This document shows, piece after piece, positions 23,368 to 32,624 of a stretch of 45,625 bases of DNA (position 1 is the stretch's first letter; each line of letters begins with the position of its first letter). This DNA is from Roseburia porci (GTDB lineage: Bacteria; Bacillota; Clostridia; Lachnospirales; Lachnospiraceae): assembly GCF_009695765.1 (NCBI RefSeq), contig NZ_VUNI01000024.1:1-45625 (forward strand), given 5' to 3'. The notes beneath the pieces were generated by a model. The model did no database searches and was not told the origin of the DNA. It saw only the letters and a list, made by a program, of their open reading frames with translations. Both the position numbers and the translations under genes were made by a program.

Positions 23368-24225
23368 ATGGAGAAATCGATTAGAAAATATTTCTGGATA
23401 TTTGCACTTCCTACAATGGCTGCATTTACGATCGGGTTTATCGTTCCTTTTTTATATGGAATTTTCTTATCCTTTTGTAAATTCACGACCGTAACAGACT
23501 GGTCATGGGTAGGTTTTCAGAATTATACAAGGATTTTTGTTGTAAACGGTATTGTAGATAAATCATTTTTACATTCTATCTGGTATACAGCATTATTTAC
23601 CGTAGTATCTGTGCTTATCATTAATCTGGTATCTTGTGGAATAGCAATGGCGCTTACAAAGGGAATCAAGGGAACAAATCTGTTCCGTACGGTTTTCTTC
23701 CTGCCAAACCTGATTGGTGGAATTGTGCTTTCCTATGTGTGGTTGATGATTTTTAACTCTATTTTGCAGAACTATTCCAAAACGATCGTAAGCTCCCAGT
23801 GGTCTGCATTCTGGGGACTGGTCATTGTCGTATGCTGGCAGCAGATCGGTTATATGATGATCATTTATATTGCAGGAATCCAGAACATTCCGCCGGAATT
23901 GATCGAAGCGGCAAAGATTGACGGAGCAAGCTCATGGCAGCTCATCCGTTACGTCACACTTCCGATGCTGATGCCGACAATCACAATCTGTACGTTCCTG
24001 ACGCTGACAAACGGATTTAAACTGTTCGATCAGAACCTTGCACTTACCGGTGGTAATCCGGGAAAAATGTCACAGTTACTTGCTTTAAATATCTATGACA
24101 CGATGTATGGAACGAACGGCTGGCAGGGCGTAGGCCAGGCAAAAGCGGTTATCTTCTTTATTCTGGTTGCACTGATTGCACTGATCCAGAATAAGATTAC
24201 AACAAGTAAGGAGGTGCAGGATTAA
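23368..24225 (+). CDS. Sugar ABC transporter permease (MalF/UgpA-like)
   Basis: This 285-aa inner-membrane permease has six predicted helices. The cytoplasmic EAA loop EAAKIDGASSWQLIRYVTLP contacts the ATPase. It forms a heterodimeric channel with the next gene product for sugar import. ATG 23368 is preceded by GAAGAAGGG; the frame from 23320 runs through the intergenic hairpin. Its stop overlaps the next start (TAATG). Confidence 0.93.
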   Translation: MEKSIRKYFWIFALPTMAAFTIGFIVPFLYGIFLSFCKFTTVTDWSWVGFQNYTRIFVVNGIVDKSFLHSIWYTALFTVVSVLIINLVSCGIAMALTKGIKGTNLFRTVFFLPNLIGGIVLSYVWLMIFNSILQNYSKTIVSSQWSAFWGLVIVVCWQQIGYMMIIYIAGIQNIPPELIEAAKIDGASSWQLIRYVTLPMLMPTITICTFLTLTNGFKLFDQNLALTGGNPGKMSQLLALNIYDTMYGTNGWQGVGQAKAVIFFILVALIALIQNKITTSKEVQD

Positions 24226-25133
24226 TGGCGAAAAATAAAAAAGAAGAGGTCAGCACGGTACGCACAGCGAAACATGGCTGGATCTTAACACTGATATTCG
24301 GAATTCTCTCCGTTGTATGGATTTTACCGATACTGATTGTTTTGTTGAATTCATTTAAAAGAAAAGCATTCATATTCCGTTATCCATTTGGAATCAGCAC
24401 TGCAAAATTATCGGATGGATGGGACGCATTCCGCTCCGGAATGTCGCAGCTTTTCTGCGGAATGTTGAATTATACAAATGGACTTCGTGCAACGAATTTC
24501 TGGGACTGCTTTGGTAATTCCCTTTTCATTACCATTGGTTCGGTTGCCCTTATCATCCTGTGCTGCTCCATGTGTGCATGGTATATCGTAAGAGTTCATA
24601 CAACCGGAACAAAAATCATGTATACACTTTGCCTTTTTTCCATGATCGTACCATTTCAGATGGTTATGTTTACTTTATCTAAATTTGCAAACATGCTGCA
24701 TCTGTCAAATCCGCTTGGTATCATTATCGTGTACCTTGGATTTGGTGCGGGACTTGCGGTATTTATGTTTACCGGATTTGTAAAGGGAATCTCCATTGAG
24801 ATCGAGGAGGCTGCCGTTATCGACGGATGCAGTCCGCTGCAGACATTTTTCCTTGTTGTTTTCCCGATTTTACGTCCGACAGCAGTGACGGTTGCAATTT
24901 TAGAGGCAATGTGGGTATGGAACGATTATCTGCTTCCATCACTTGTATTAAATATTAATAAGTACAAGACCATTCCAATTGCGATCCAGTATTTAAAACA
25001 GAGTCATGGTATGATCGACTGGGGCGCAATGATGGCAATGTTAGTACTTGCAATTTTACCAATTGTTATATTTTACATTTTCTGTCAAAAGTATATAATA
25101 GAGGGTGTGTTAGCCGGAGCAGTAAAGGGTTAG
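24225..25133 (+). CDS. Sugar ABC transporter permease (MalG/UgpE-like)
   Basis: This 302-aa partner permease has six hydrophobic helices and the EAA loop EEAAVIDGCSPLQTFFLVVFP. It contains the family 'NSF' segment (LLNSFKRKAF) and the C-terminal IIEGVLAGAVKG typical of MalG relatives. Translation is coupled to the first permease by one-base overlap, and GGAGG lies 12 bp upstream. No ATPase gene follows. CUT1 systems of Firmicutes often share an unlinked MsmX-type ATPase, which probably applies here. Confidence 0.93.
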   Translation: MAKNKKEEVSTVRTAKHGWILTLIFGILSVVWILPILIVLLNSFKRKAFIFRYPFGISTAKLSDGWDAFRSGMSQLFCGMLNYTNGLRATNFWDCFGNSLFITIGSVALIILCCSMCAWYIVRVHTTGTKIMYTLCLFSMIVPFQMVMFTLSKFANMLHLSNPLGIIIVYLGFGAGLAVFMFTGFVKGISIEIEEAAVIDGCSPLQTFFLVVFPILRPTAVTVAILEAMWVWNDYLLPSLVLNINKYKTIPIAIQYLKQSHGMIDWGAMMAMLVLAILPIVIFYIFCQKYIIEGVLAGAVKG

Positions 25134-25166
25134 CCGACTGATTATATCGAATATGAGGAACAGATT

Positions 25167-26180
25167 GTGACAATTGTAGATATTGCAAAAGAATCGGGAT
25201 ACTCGGTAAGTACAGTATCCCGAGTTTTAAATCATAGACAGGACGTGAGTCCTGAGGCAAAGAAAAAGATCATGGAGATCGTGAAGGCACATAATTTTGT
25301 GCCGAATACCAATGCCAAAAGGCTGAAGCAGAATACATCCCGCAATATTTATGTACTGGTAAAAGGTACATCCAATATGCTCTTTGCCAATATTACCGAG
25401 GAGATCCAGTCCGTTGTCGGTCAGACCGATTATGCGCTGAACATCACCTATCTGGATGAGGACGACAATATTGGAAGTGAGACGATGCGTATCTGCAGAG
25501 AACGGAAACCTTTAGGCATCATCTTCCTCGGCGGAAGACGGGATGACTTCAGTGAAGACTTTTCCAGTCTTTCCGTGCCTTGTGTCATTGTGACATCAAG
25601 CGCGGCAGACTGGGGAGTAGAGGGACTTTCCTCCGTGTCGATCGATGATGAGAAGGCAGGAGAGACGGTCGTGGATTATCTGATCCAGAACGGACATACC
25701 AGGATCGCTGAGATCGGAGCGAATCTGGAATTTTCGCAGACTGCGATTCTGCGTCATAATGGATATTTGAAAAGTCTGAAAAAGAATGGTATCACACCGG
25801 ATGAACGCTACTATGAAAGAGCGCGTTTTTCATCCTATGACAGTGCATATCAGGCGATGGAACGTCTTCTTGACAAGGATATTGAGATTACAGCTGTTTA
25901 CGCGGTTTCGGATGTGATGGCGATCGGAGCCATCCGTGCGATCTTAGACAGAGGACTGCGTGTGCCGGAAGATATCTCGATCACCGGTTTTGACGGTTCC
26001 AAGCTTGCACAGTATTACAATCCAAAGATCGTTTCGATCCGCCAGCCGCATAAGGATATGGCAGAGCGAAGCGTAGAAATGCTTTTCCGCATGATCGATC
26101 TGCACAAACCGGCGTGTCATGAGATGATCCCGTTTGAACTGACCGATGGCGAGAGTGTAAAAAAGGGTGGTAAACAATGA
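25167..26180 (+). CDS. LacI-family transcriptional regulator
   Basis: This 337-aa repressor has an N-terminal helix-turn-helix (VDIAKESGYSVSTVSRVLNH) and hinge (NAKRLKQNTSRN). A periplasmic-binding-like sensor domain follows (GIIFLGGRRDD; SSVSIDDEKAGE; VYAVSDVMAIGAIRA; ISITGFDGSKLAQYYNP). The GTG start at 25167 has GAGGA 8 bp upstream. It is placed last in the sugar transporter operon and is expected to bind the triple repeat at 21841-21876 and release it when a sugar ligand is present. Its stop overlaps the SulP start (ATGA). Confidence 0.93.
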   Translation: MTIVDIAKESGYSVSTVSRVLNHRQDVSPEAKKKIMEIVKAHNFVPNTNAKRLKQNTSRNIYVLVKGTSNMLFANITEEIQSVVGQTDYALNITYLDEDDNIGSETMRICRERKPLGIIFLGGRRDDFSEDFSSLSVPCVIVTSSAADWGVEGLSSVSIDDEKAGETVVDYLIQNGHTRIAEIGANLEFSQTAILRHNGYLKSLKKNGITPDERYYERARFSSYDSAYQAMERLLDKDIEITAVYAVSDVMAIGAIRAILDRGLRVPEDISITGFDGSKLAQYYNPKIVSIRQPHKDMAERSVEMLFRMIDLHKPACHEMIPFELTDGESVKKGGKQ

Positions 26181-28315
26181 AGATCAGACTTGCACAGACG
26201 TTAAAAGGCTATGAGAGCAAAAATATTACAAAAGACATACTTGCGGGCATCATTATTATGGCGGTCTCTATCCCGATTTCCATGGGATATGCGCAGATCG
26301 CAGGACTGCCCGCAGTATATGGACTATATGGATCGGTATTCCCGATCCTTGTTTTTGCGTTTTTTTCCACTTCACCGCAGTTTATTTTTGGGGTGGATGC
26401 AGCACCGGCGGCACTTGTGGGCTCGGCACTGATCAGCCTGCATGTGGAGAGTGGTTCAAAAGAGGCAATGGCGGTTGTGCCGGTTCTGACTTTTTTTGTT
26501 GCGGTATGGCTTTTGGCCTTTTATATTATGAAGGCCGGAAAACTGGTAAATTATATTTCTGCGCCGGTAATGGGAGGGTTTATTACCGGAATCTGTACGA
26601 CGATCATTTTGATGCAGCTCCCGAAGCTCATGGGAGGAACGGCTGGAACCGGGGAACTTCCGGAGCTGGCTGTACATATTGCCAGGACGGCAAAGCAGAT
26701 CAATGTTCCGTCTCTGATTATGGGAATTGCAGCTCTTGCAATTCTGCTTCTATCCAAAAAACGAATACCAAAATTCCCGATGGCAGTTGTACTTATGGCG
26801 GCAGGCGCACTTATGACACGCTTTTTCCCGGTTGAGAGCTGGGGTGTAAAAACACTGGATACGGTGGAGACCGGGCTTCCAAAGTGGAGGATTCCGGATC
26901 TGTCACTCGTTCCGATGAATGACGTGATCACGATCAGCCTTTCCGTTGCAGTCGTAATCATGGCGGAAACATTACTTGCTGAGAACAATTTCGCACAGAA
27001 AAATGGATACCGCATCGATGACAATCAGGAAATCCTTGCTTTTTCCATGAGCAATCTGGTTGCAGCACTGACCGGATGCTGTCCGATCAATGGCTCAGTT
27101 TCGCGTACTGCGATGGGAGAACAGTATCAGGGAAAAACACAATTGACGGGAATCGTTGCGGGGCTTTCCATGATCCTGCTGCTGTTGTGCGGAACAGGAT
27201 TTATTGGCTATCTGCCGATTCCGGTGCTTACAGCAATCGTCATTTCTGCTTTGCTTGGAGCAACGGAATTTGAACTTGCAGCGCGTTTGTGGAAGGTAAG
27301 CCGCACGGAATGTCTGATTTTTGTTGGAGCATTTGTGGGAGTACTTCTGCTTGGAACGATCAACGGAGTACTGATTGGAATTATCCTTTCTTTTTCAGAA
27401 ATGATCATCCGTACTGCAAAGCCGGCGACCTGTTTTCTTGGAATCCAGCCTGGACACAGACATTTCCGCGATCTGAAGGAAGGCGCGCAGATTCACCAGA
27501 TTGAGGGTGTGATTATTTACCGTTTCAGCAGCAATCTGTTTTTTGCCAATGTTTCGGTACTGCAGAAAGATATTGAAGACAGTATACGTGAGGACACCAG
27601 AGCCGTGATCCTTGATGCAAGTGGAATTGGAAGTATCGATATTACGGCAGCAGACCGGCTGGAGATTCTTTACCGTTCATTGAAGGAAAAAGGAATCCGT
27701 TTCTATATTACAGAGCATATTGCAGAGCTGAATGAACAGATGCGGAAACTCGGACTCGGTTATCTGATCGAAGAAGGGTGTGCACGGAGAACAATCCATA
27801 TCGCGTTAAAAGATATGGGAATCAAAAGACCATATCCACTGGAAGGCGGTGTGGACAATGAGGAACGCAGTGCTTCAAGAAAACGGGTAGATAACCGTGT
27901 GCAGGAGTTTGTGTGGGCATTTGGCTCCGATACTGAGGCGGAGATCGAAAAGCAGATCATGCGCCAGATCGAGCAGCTGAAGCAGAATGGAGATGTGGAA
28001 AACCTGTTCCATGGCCGCTGGGCTCACATGGAGGAACTGGATCAGGATGAGTGGCTGGAACATCTGGAAGAACATTTAAAGGAGATCGTAAATATATCCG
28101 GAAAAGACGAGCGGACACTGGCTGCCCGTTTTGAGGAACACCGGAAAGAAGTGCATGAGCGTATCGCAAAAGATCATCCGGAGCTGGCAGAACGCTTCCA
28201 TGAGAGGCGCCATCTTCTCGATGAACATCTGAGAGAACGGCGCCCGGAAGTCTATGATCTTGTTATCAGCTTAAGAGAAGCGGAAGAAAAGCGCGATCGG
28301 AACGATCAGGCATAA
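26177..28315 (+). CDS. SulP-family anion transporter with STAS domain and long charged tail
   Basis: This 712-aa protein has an SLC26/SulP membrane domain (about residues 15-400; NITKDILAGIIIMAVSIPISMGYA at the start and a TGCCPINGSVSRTA motif) and a STAS domain (about 430-545; AVILDASGIGSIDITAADRLE). A highly charged helical tail of about 150 residues (545-712) has repeats of E-H-x-x-E/R-R type (EEHLKEIV, FEEHRKEVHERI, FHERRHLLDEHLRERRPEVYDL). SulP proteins carry sulfate, bicarbonate or dicarboxylates; the substrate is unknown. The tail is not part of the usual family. Start codon ATGA overlap with lacI implies coupling. It ends 10 bp inside the convergent MATE gene. Confidence 0.9.
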   Translation: MKIRLAQTLKGYESKNITKDILAGIIIMAVSIPISMGYAQIAGLPAVYGLYGSVFPILVFAFFSTSPQFIFGVDAAPAALVGSALISLHVESGSKEAMAVVPVLTFFVAVWLLAFYIMKAGKLVNYISAPVMGGFITGICTTIILMQLPKLMGGTAGTGELPELAVHIARTAKQINVPSLIMGIAALAILLLSKKRIPKFPMAVVLMAAGALMTRFFPVESWGVKTLDTVETGLPKWRIPDLSLVPMNDVITISLSVAVVIMAETLLAENNFAQKNGYRIDDNQEILAFSMSNLVAALTGCCPINGSVSRTAMGEQYQGKTQLTGIVAGLSMILLLLCGTGFIGYLPIPVLTAIVISALLGATEFELAARLWKVSRTECLIFVGAFVGVLLLGTINGVLIGIILSFSEMIIRTAKPATCFLGIQPGHRHFRDLKEGAQIHQIEGVIIYRFSSNLFFANVSVLQKDIEDSIREDTRAVILDASGIGSIDITAADRLEILYRSLKEKGIRFYITEHIAELNEQMRKLGLGYLIEEGCARRTIHIALKDMGIKRPYPLEGGVDNEERSASRKRVDNRVQEFVWAFGSDTEAEIEKQIMRQIEQLKQNGDVENLFHGRWAHMEELDQDEWLEHLEEHLKEIVNISGKDERTLAARFEEHRKEVHERIAKDHPELAERFHERRHLLDEHLRERRPEVYDLVISLREAEEKRDRNDQA

Positions 28316-29637
28316 TGATACTTCTTCCGCTGCCGGATGAGGAATGTGATCGTGACACATAATGTCAGAAGTTCGGCTGCTGACACGGCAAACCAGATTC
28401 CATTGATTCCTAAAATCGCAGGAAGAATCAGTACTGCGGCAATCTGGAAGACAAGTGTACGCAGAAAGGAAATTGCTGCAGATACACCACCGTTGCTAAG
28501 TGCAGTAAAGAAGGAAGAACCAAAAATATTAAAGCCGTTAAACAGGTAAACCAGACAGTAGATACGAAATCCCTGTCTTGTCATAGCCAGAAGTTCAGCA
28601 TCGTATCCGACAAAAAGTCTGGAAAGCGGAATTGCAAGGAACTGGGAAATCACAGCAATCATCAGTCCCCAGCATCCGATCAGACGCAGGCTCTTTTTGA
28701 ACAGGTTTTTCAGTTCATCGTGGTTGCCGGCACCGTAATGGAAGCTGATGATCGGAGCGCTTCCGATGGAATAGCCGAGGAAGATCGCAACGAATATGAA
28801 GCTGACATACATAATGGCTCCATAAGCGGCAACGCCGTTCTCACCGGCAAATTTCATAAGCTGGATGTTATATAAAGAATTAACAATAGAGCTTGAAAGG
28901 TTTGTCATCAGCTCGGAAGAACCATTTATGCAGGTCTGCAGAAGAACTCTTCCGTTAAAATGAGTTTTGCCAAGATGCAGCAGGCTTGAATTTGGTCTTG
29001 TAAAATACAGGATCGGGAAAAGTCCTCCAATGAATTCTCCGCATACGGTTGCAACAGCAGCACCGGTTAAACCAAGGCCGAGGACACCAACAAAAACGAA
29101 ATCCAGAACCATGTTTGTCACACCAGCGGTGACGATGACATAAAGTCCAAGTTTTGGTTTTTCTGCGGTTACAAAGAAGCTCTGGAATACATTCTGCAGC
29201 ATAAATGCAGGCATGGAAATAAAAGAAATCCTTGCATACAGAATACAGTTATCCAGAAGTTCGCCTTTGGCACCGAGCATTCTGGCAATTTCAGGGATCA
29301 TCAGTGCGCCGAGAATGGAAAGCAGAATGCCACCGATGGCGGTCACATAGACCAGCATGGAGAAGTATTCATTGGCCTTTTCCTTCTCACCTTCTCCGAG
29401 GGTTTTGGCAACGATCGCGCTTCCACCGGTTCCAATCATAAAGCCTAAAGCGGACAGGCCCATCAGGACCGGAAAGACCAGATTGATTGAGGCAAGCGCA
29501 GTTTTTCCTGCAAAATTGGATACAAAAAGTCCGTCCACGACACTGTAGATCGAAGTAAAGATCATCATGACGATGGATGGAAAAACAAAACGCAATAGTT
29601 TGTTATAGGTAAAATGTTCGGATAATTGAATCTTCAT
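28306..29637 (-). CDS. MATE-family efflux transporter
   Basis: This 443-aa protein has about twelve membrane segments in two related halves. It matches MATE proteins (YSVVDGLFVSNFAGKTALASINLVFPV; GTGGSAIVAKTLGEGE; GAPIISFHYGAG-type SAPIISFHYGAGN). It exports cationic drugs or metabolites using a Na+ or H+ gradient. RBS AGGAG is 5 bp before the ATG. It follows the MarR gene by 11 bp in the same operon, so its expression should respond to that repressor. Its 3' end overlaps the convergent SulP gene. Confidence 0.92.
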   Translation of the reverse strand: MKIQLSEHFTYNKLLRFVFPSIVMMIFTSIYSVVDGLFVSNFAGKTALASINLVFPVLMGLSALGFMIGTGGSAIVAKTLGEGEKEKANEYFSMLVYVTAIGGILLSILGALMIPEIARMLGAKGELLDNCILYARISFISMPAFMLQNVFQSFFVTAEKPKLGLYVIVTAGVTNMVLDFVFVGVLGLGLTGAAVATVCGEFIGGLFPILYFTRPNSSLLHLGKTHFNGRVLLQTCINGSSELMTNLSSSIVNSLYNIQLMKFAGENGVAAYGAIMYVSFIFVAIFLGYSIGSAPIISFHYGAGNHDELKNLFKKSLRLIGCWGLMIAVISQFLAIPLSRLFVGYDAELLAMTRQGFRIYCLVYLFNGFNIFGSSFFTALSNGGVSAAISFLRTLVFQIAAVLILPAILGINGIWFAVSAAELLTLCVTITFLIRQRKKYHYA

Positions 29638-29648
29638 AGTTACTCCTT

Positions 29649-30104
29649 TTATAGATTACAAATTCCATTGCGAAGCGCATGGATATAGTTGGTATGCAGC
29701 TGCAGAAGCTGCTGACAGTCGGTTTCACCCAGCTGGGAAAAGGCGGCATTTTCTGCCTGAACAACAGGAAAGATAGTTTTTTCCAAAAGTTTTTGTCCCT
29801 TTTCCGTCAGATGGATATGCATGCTCCGGCCTTTGCCGGGGGTCAGGAGGAGATAGCCTTCCTGTTCCAGCTTATGGATGGAGGAATTGACGGTCTGTTT
29901 CGGAATCAGGGTTGAATTGCAGACATCGCGCTGCAGGCAGCCATCTCCTTCCTCACAGATGGTATATAAAATATCAAAAGCACTGTCGGAAAGCCCGAGT
30001 TTTCGGGCTGCATCCCGGTAGATATCATTGTATTCCTTATAAAGACGGTTGAATTCGCGAAGACTCGAACTCATATAGGGAGTGCATTTTTTTTGCTCCA
30101 TCAT
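29649..30104 (-). CDS. MarR-family repressor of the MATE operon
   Basis: This 151-aa winged-helix regulator contains LSDSAFDILYTICEEGDGCLQRDV, recognition helix PKQTVNSSIHKLEQEGYL, wing GKGRSMHIHLTEKG and dimer helices at both ends. AAAGGAGG precedes the ATG. It is the first gene of a two-gene operon with a MATE exporter, a classic drug-responsive arrangement. Two near-identical 17-bp sites in its own promoter suggest autoregulation. Confidence 0.92.
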   Translation of the reverse strand: MMEQKKCTPYMSSSLREFNRLYKEYNDIYRDAARKLGLSDSAFDILYTICEEGDGCLQRDVCNSTLIPKQTVNSSIHKLEQEGYLLLTPGKGRSMHIHLTEKGQKLLEKTIFPVVQAENAAFSQLGETDCQQLLQLHTNYIHALRNGICNL

Positions 30105-30119
30105 AAGAATCCTCCTTTA

Positions 30120-30169
30120 AGTCTGATTTCGTACTTGAGAAGTATAGTCTGATTTCGGACTTATGTCAA
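30120..30169 (-). promoter_or_regulatory. MarR/MATE promoter with two operator copies
   Basis: On the minus strand, -35 TTGACA (30169-30164) and -10 TATACT (30146-30141) are 17 bp apart. The 17-bp sequence AAGTCCGAAATCAGACT (30162-30146) fills the spacer. A second copy (30136-30120) differing at one base covers the expected transcription start. Binding at either would block RNA polymerase. Confidence 0.82.
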
Positions 30170-30227
30170 GTGTGGAATTTAAAAGATACCTGTGTTACAG
30201 TAATATTAAAGAAGGAGGGCACGCAGG

Positions 30228-30785
30228 ATGCAGTGGAATGATGGAAAACAGAGGTGTTCCTGGGCAAATCCAAACAATGAAAAATACATAGAGTACCATG
30301 ACCACGAATGGGGAATTCCGGTGTACGACGATCACAAATTGTTTGAGATGCTGATTCTTGAAGGGTTTCAGGCGGGATTGTCATGGGAATGCGTCTTAAA
30401 TAAGAGAGAGGCATTCCGAGAGGCGTTCGATCAGTTTGAGGTTGAAAAAGTACGTGAGTATAATGAAGAGAAAATGCTTGAACTGAAAGACAATCCGGGT
30501 ATTATCCGTAACATGCGAAAGATTCAGGCAGCGGTGACAAATGCGCAGGTATTTTGCGGGATACAGGAGGAATATCACAGTTTTTCCGAATATCTGTGGC
30601 ATTGGACAGATGGAAAAGTAATCTATGAAAAGGGTGTTGCAAGCTCGCCGCTTTCCGACCGGATCTCAAAAGATTTAAAAAAGCGCGGCATGAAATTTGT
30701 CGGAACAACAATTATTTATTCTTATCTGCAGGCAGTTGGTGTGATCTATTCGCACGAAGAAGGCTGTTATCTGGAACACAGGTAA
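30228..30785 (+). CDS. tag: DNA-3-methyladenine glycosylase I
   Basis: This 185-aa base-excision repair enzyme removes 3-methyladenine from alkylated DNA. It shows the family opening RCSWANPNNEKYIEYHDHEWG (Cys10 and His of the zinc site) and the catalytic-pocket region ILEGFQAGLSWECVLNKR. The closing SHEEGC supplies the remaining His and Cys zinc ligands. Length matches the family. AAGGAGG lies 12 bp before the ATG. It is divergent from the MarR/MATE operon. Confidence 0.95.
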   Translation: MQWNDGKQRCSWANPNNEKYIEYHDHEWGIPVYDDHKLFEMLILEGFQAGLSWECVLNKREAFREAFDQFEVEKVREYNEEKMLELKDNPGIIRNMRKIQAAVTNAQVFCGIQEEYHSFSEYLWHWTDGKVIYEKGVASSPLSDRISKDLKKRGMKFVGTTIIYSYLQAVGVIYSHEEGCYLEHR

Positions 30786-30841
30786 TTCTTTACTGATTCT
30801 TAACCGGAGAATACGTATAATTTGCACTATGGGAGGCAGAA

Positions 30842-31909
30842 ATGAAAAAATATCATAATTTGTTTTGGAATATCATAAAATCCATTGGGATACTTGCGGG
30901 ATTTTTTGTTTTGTGTCTTGCAATTGAACGGTATTTTGAAGCAAGTACGCTGGTACCGGCGATTATGACATTGGCAGTATTTCTGGTATCCCTTGTAACA
31001 GATGGATTTCTGTATGGAATCCTTGCTTCTCTGCTCAGCGTTCTGGAATTGAATTTTGCATTTGCATTCCCGTATTTTGCATTCAACTTCAGTATTCCTG
31101 AGAATATTATATCTGCAATTATCATGCTGGTCATTACAATCATGACCTGTACACTTACCACCCAGCTTAAGAATCAGGAAAACATCCGCGTGGAAAGCGC
31201 AAAGGAGAAGATGCGCGGAAATCTTCTCCGGGCAGTATCACATGATCTGCGTACCCCGCTTACCACAATCTGTGGTTCGAGTTCAACAATCGTGGAACAT
31301 TATGACCAGCTGACAAAGGCACAGGTGATCCAGCTCGCAAACGGAATCCGTGATGACGCGGAGTGGCTTGTCCGTATGGTGGAAAATATCCTGTCCATTA
31401 CAAGAATCGACAGTGACGGCGTACAGATCACCAAGACATCCACGGTTCTTGAGGAGCTGATCGATTCGGTGCTCATGAAATTCTGGAAAAGATATCCGGA
31501 TCAGAAGATTGAAGTGGATATTCCGGATGAATTTATCAGCATTCCGATGGACGCTGTTTTGATTGAACAGGTCATTATCAATATCCTCGAAAATGCCATG
31601 CAGCATGCAGCCGGAATGACGAAACTGGAACTTTCCGTTTTCCGGGAAGGACAAAAAGCGGTGTTTGAGATTCGGGATAATGGCTGTGGAATTGAAAAAG
31701 ACCGGTTGCAGAATATATTCAAGGATTATTTTGAAATGAAGGATGCACCGGTGGATCATCAGAAAAAGAGCATGGGTATCGGACTTGCGGTATGTGCATC
31801 GATTATCCGGGCACATAATGGCACGATTACGGCATCAAACAGGAAAGAGGGAGGCTGCTGCTTCCGTTTTACCCTGGACCTGGAGAGGAACGAAGATGAA
31901 CAGCTATAA
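30842..31909 (+). CDS. Sensor histidine kinase, short KdpD-like
   Basis: This 355-aa membrane kinase has four helices of the DUF4118/KdpD membrane domain (about residues 10-105), a dimerisation/phospho-acceptor helix VSHDLRTPLTT (His about 133) and ATPase boxes INILENAMQHA (N), DNGCGI (G1) and GIGLAVCASI (G2). The long N-terminal KdpD and universal-stress domains of classical KdpD are absent. Together with the overlapping KdpE-like regulator it probably senses K+ or turgor. The downstream cation antiporter supports this. GGGAGG precedes the ATG. Confidence 0.92.
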   Translation: MKKYHNLFWNIIKSIGILAGFFVLCLAIERYFEASTLVPAIMTLAVFLVSLVTDGFLYGILASLLSVLELNFAFAFPYFAFNFSIPENIISAIIMLVITIMTCTLTTQLKNQENIRVESAKEKMRGNLLRAVSHDLRTPLTTICGSSSTIVEHYDQLTKAQVIQLANGIRDDAEWLVRMVENILSITRIDSDGVQITKTSTVLEELIDSVLMKFWKRYPDQKIEVDIPDEFISIPMDAVLIEQVIINILENAMQHAAGMTKLELSVFREGQKAVFEIRDNGCGIEKDRLQNIFKDYFEMKDAPVDHQKKSMGIGLAVCASIIRAHNGTITASNRKEGGCCFRFTLDLERNEDEQL

Positions 31910-32603
31910 AGTGCTTCTGGTTGAGGATGAACTGAATATCTGTAACTTTATCAAAATGGTATTCGAGACGAACGGCTATCGGTTTACCGCAGCACAGACA
32001 GGCAAAGGCGGACTGGACAAATTTCAGACGGAAAAACCGGATCTTGTGGTTCTCGATCTGGGACTTCCGGACATGGATGGTGTGGACATTATCAAGGAGA
32101 TCCGCAAAAACTCGGATGTTCCGATCATCGTTCTTTCCGCCCGGACGGATGAGGCGGATAAGGTCGAAGCACTCGATCTTGGTGTAAACGATTATGTGAC
32201 CAAGCCGTTTGGAACGGGAGAACTGCTTGCAAGAGTGCGGGCAGCTATACGGAACAGCCGTTTTCAGAATGCCGGAAGCAGCCGGTCAAATCTGCAGTTA
32301 GCGGATATGACGATTGATTTTGATGCGCGAAAAGTAACTATCGCAGGAAATGTGATACGTCTGACCCAGACGGAATATCATATTGTGGAACTTTTGGCGG
32401 TAAACACTGGAAAAGTTCTGACTTATGCCGAGATCATCAATAAGATCTGGGGATATTCCGATTCCGGAAGTGTGAAAAAGCTTCAGGTCAATATGGCGAA
32501 CATCCGTAAAAAATTCGGAGAAAAGCCTGGTGAGTATCGATACATTCTGAATGAACTGGGAGTTGGATACCGTATGAGCGATGAGGGAGAAAGCATAGTA
32601 TAA
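31896..32603 (+). CDS. OmpR/KdpE-family response regulator
   Basis: This 235-aa regulator has receiver domain VLLVEDELNICNF, phospho-acceptor in VVLDLGLPDMDG, and YVTKPF. The winged-helix effector domain carries LTQTEYHIVELLA and YILNELGVGYRM. The N-terminal sequence is KdpE-like. ATG 31896 lies within the kinase gene (14-bp overlap) with GGAGAGG upstream, so the pair is made together. Likely targets are its own operon and the adjacent transporter genes; no kdpABC is present in the window. Confidence 0.92.
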   Translation: MNSYKVLLVEDELNICNFIKMVFETNGYRFTAAQTGKGGLDKFQTEKPDLVVLDLGLPDMDGVDIIKEIRKNSDVPIIVLSARTDEADKVEALDLGVNDYVTKPFGTGELLARVRAAIRNSRFQNAGSSRSNLQLADMTIDFDARKVTIAGNVIRLTQTEYHIVELLAVNTGKVLTYAEIINKIWGYSDSGSVKKLQVNMANIRKKFGEKPGEYRYILNELGVGYRMSDEGESIV

Positions 32604-32624
32604 TTCGGAAAGAAGGATTTTATT

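Noticed and set aside
30842-32603. Classical kdpDE of the KdpFABC pump
   Set aside because: The kinase lacks the long KdpD sensory N-terminus, and no kdpABC genes follow. Only KdpD/E-like similarity is claimed.
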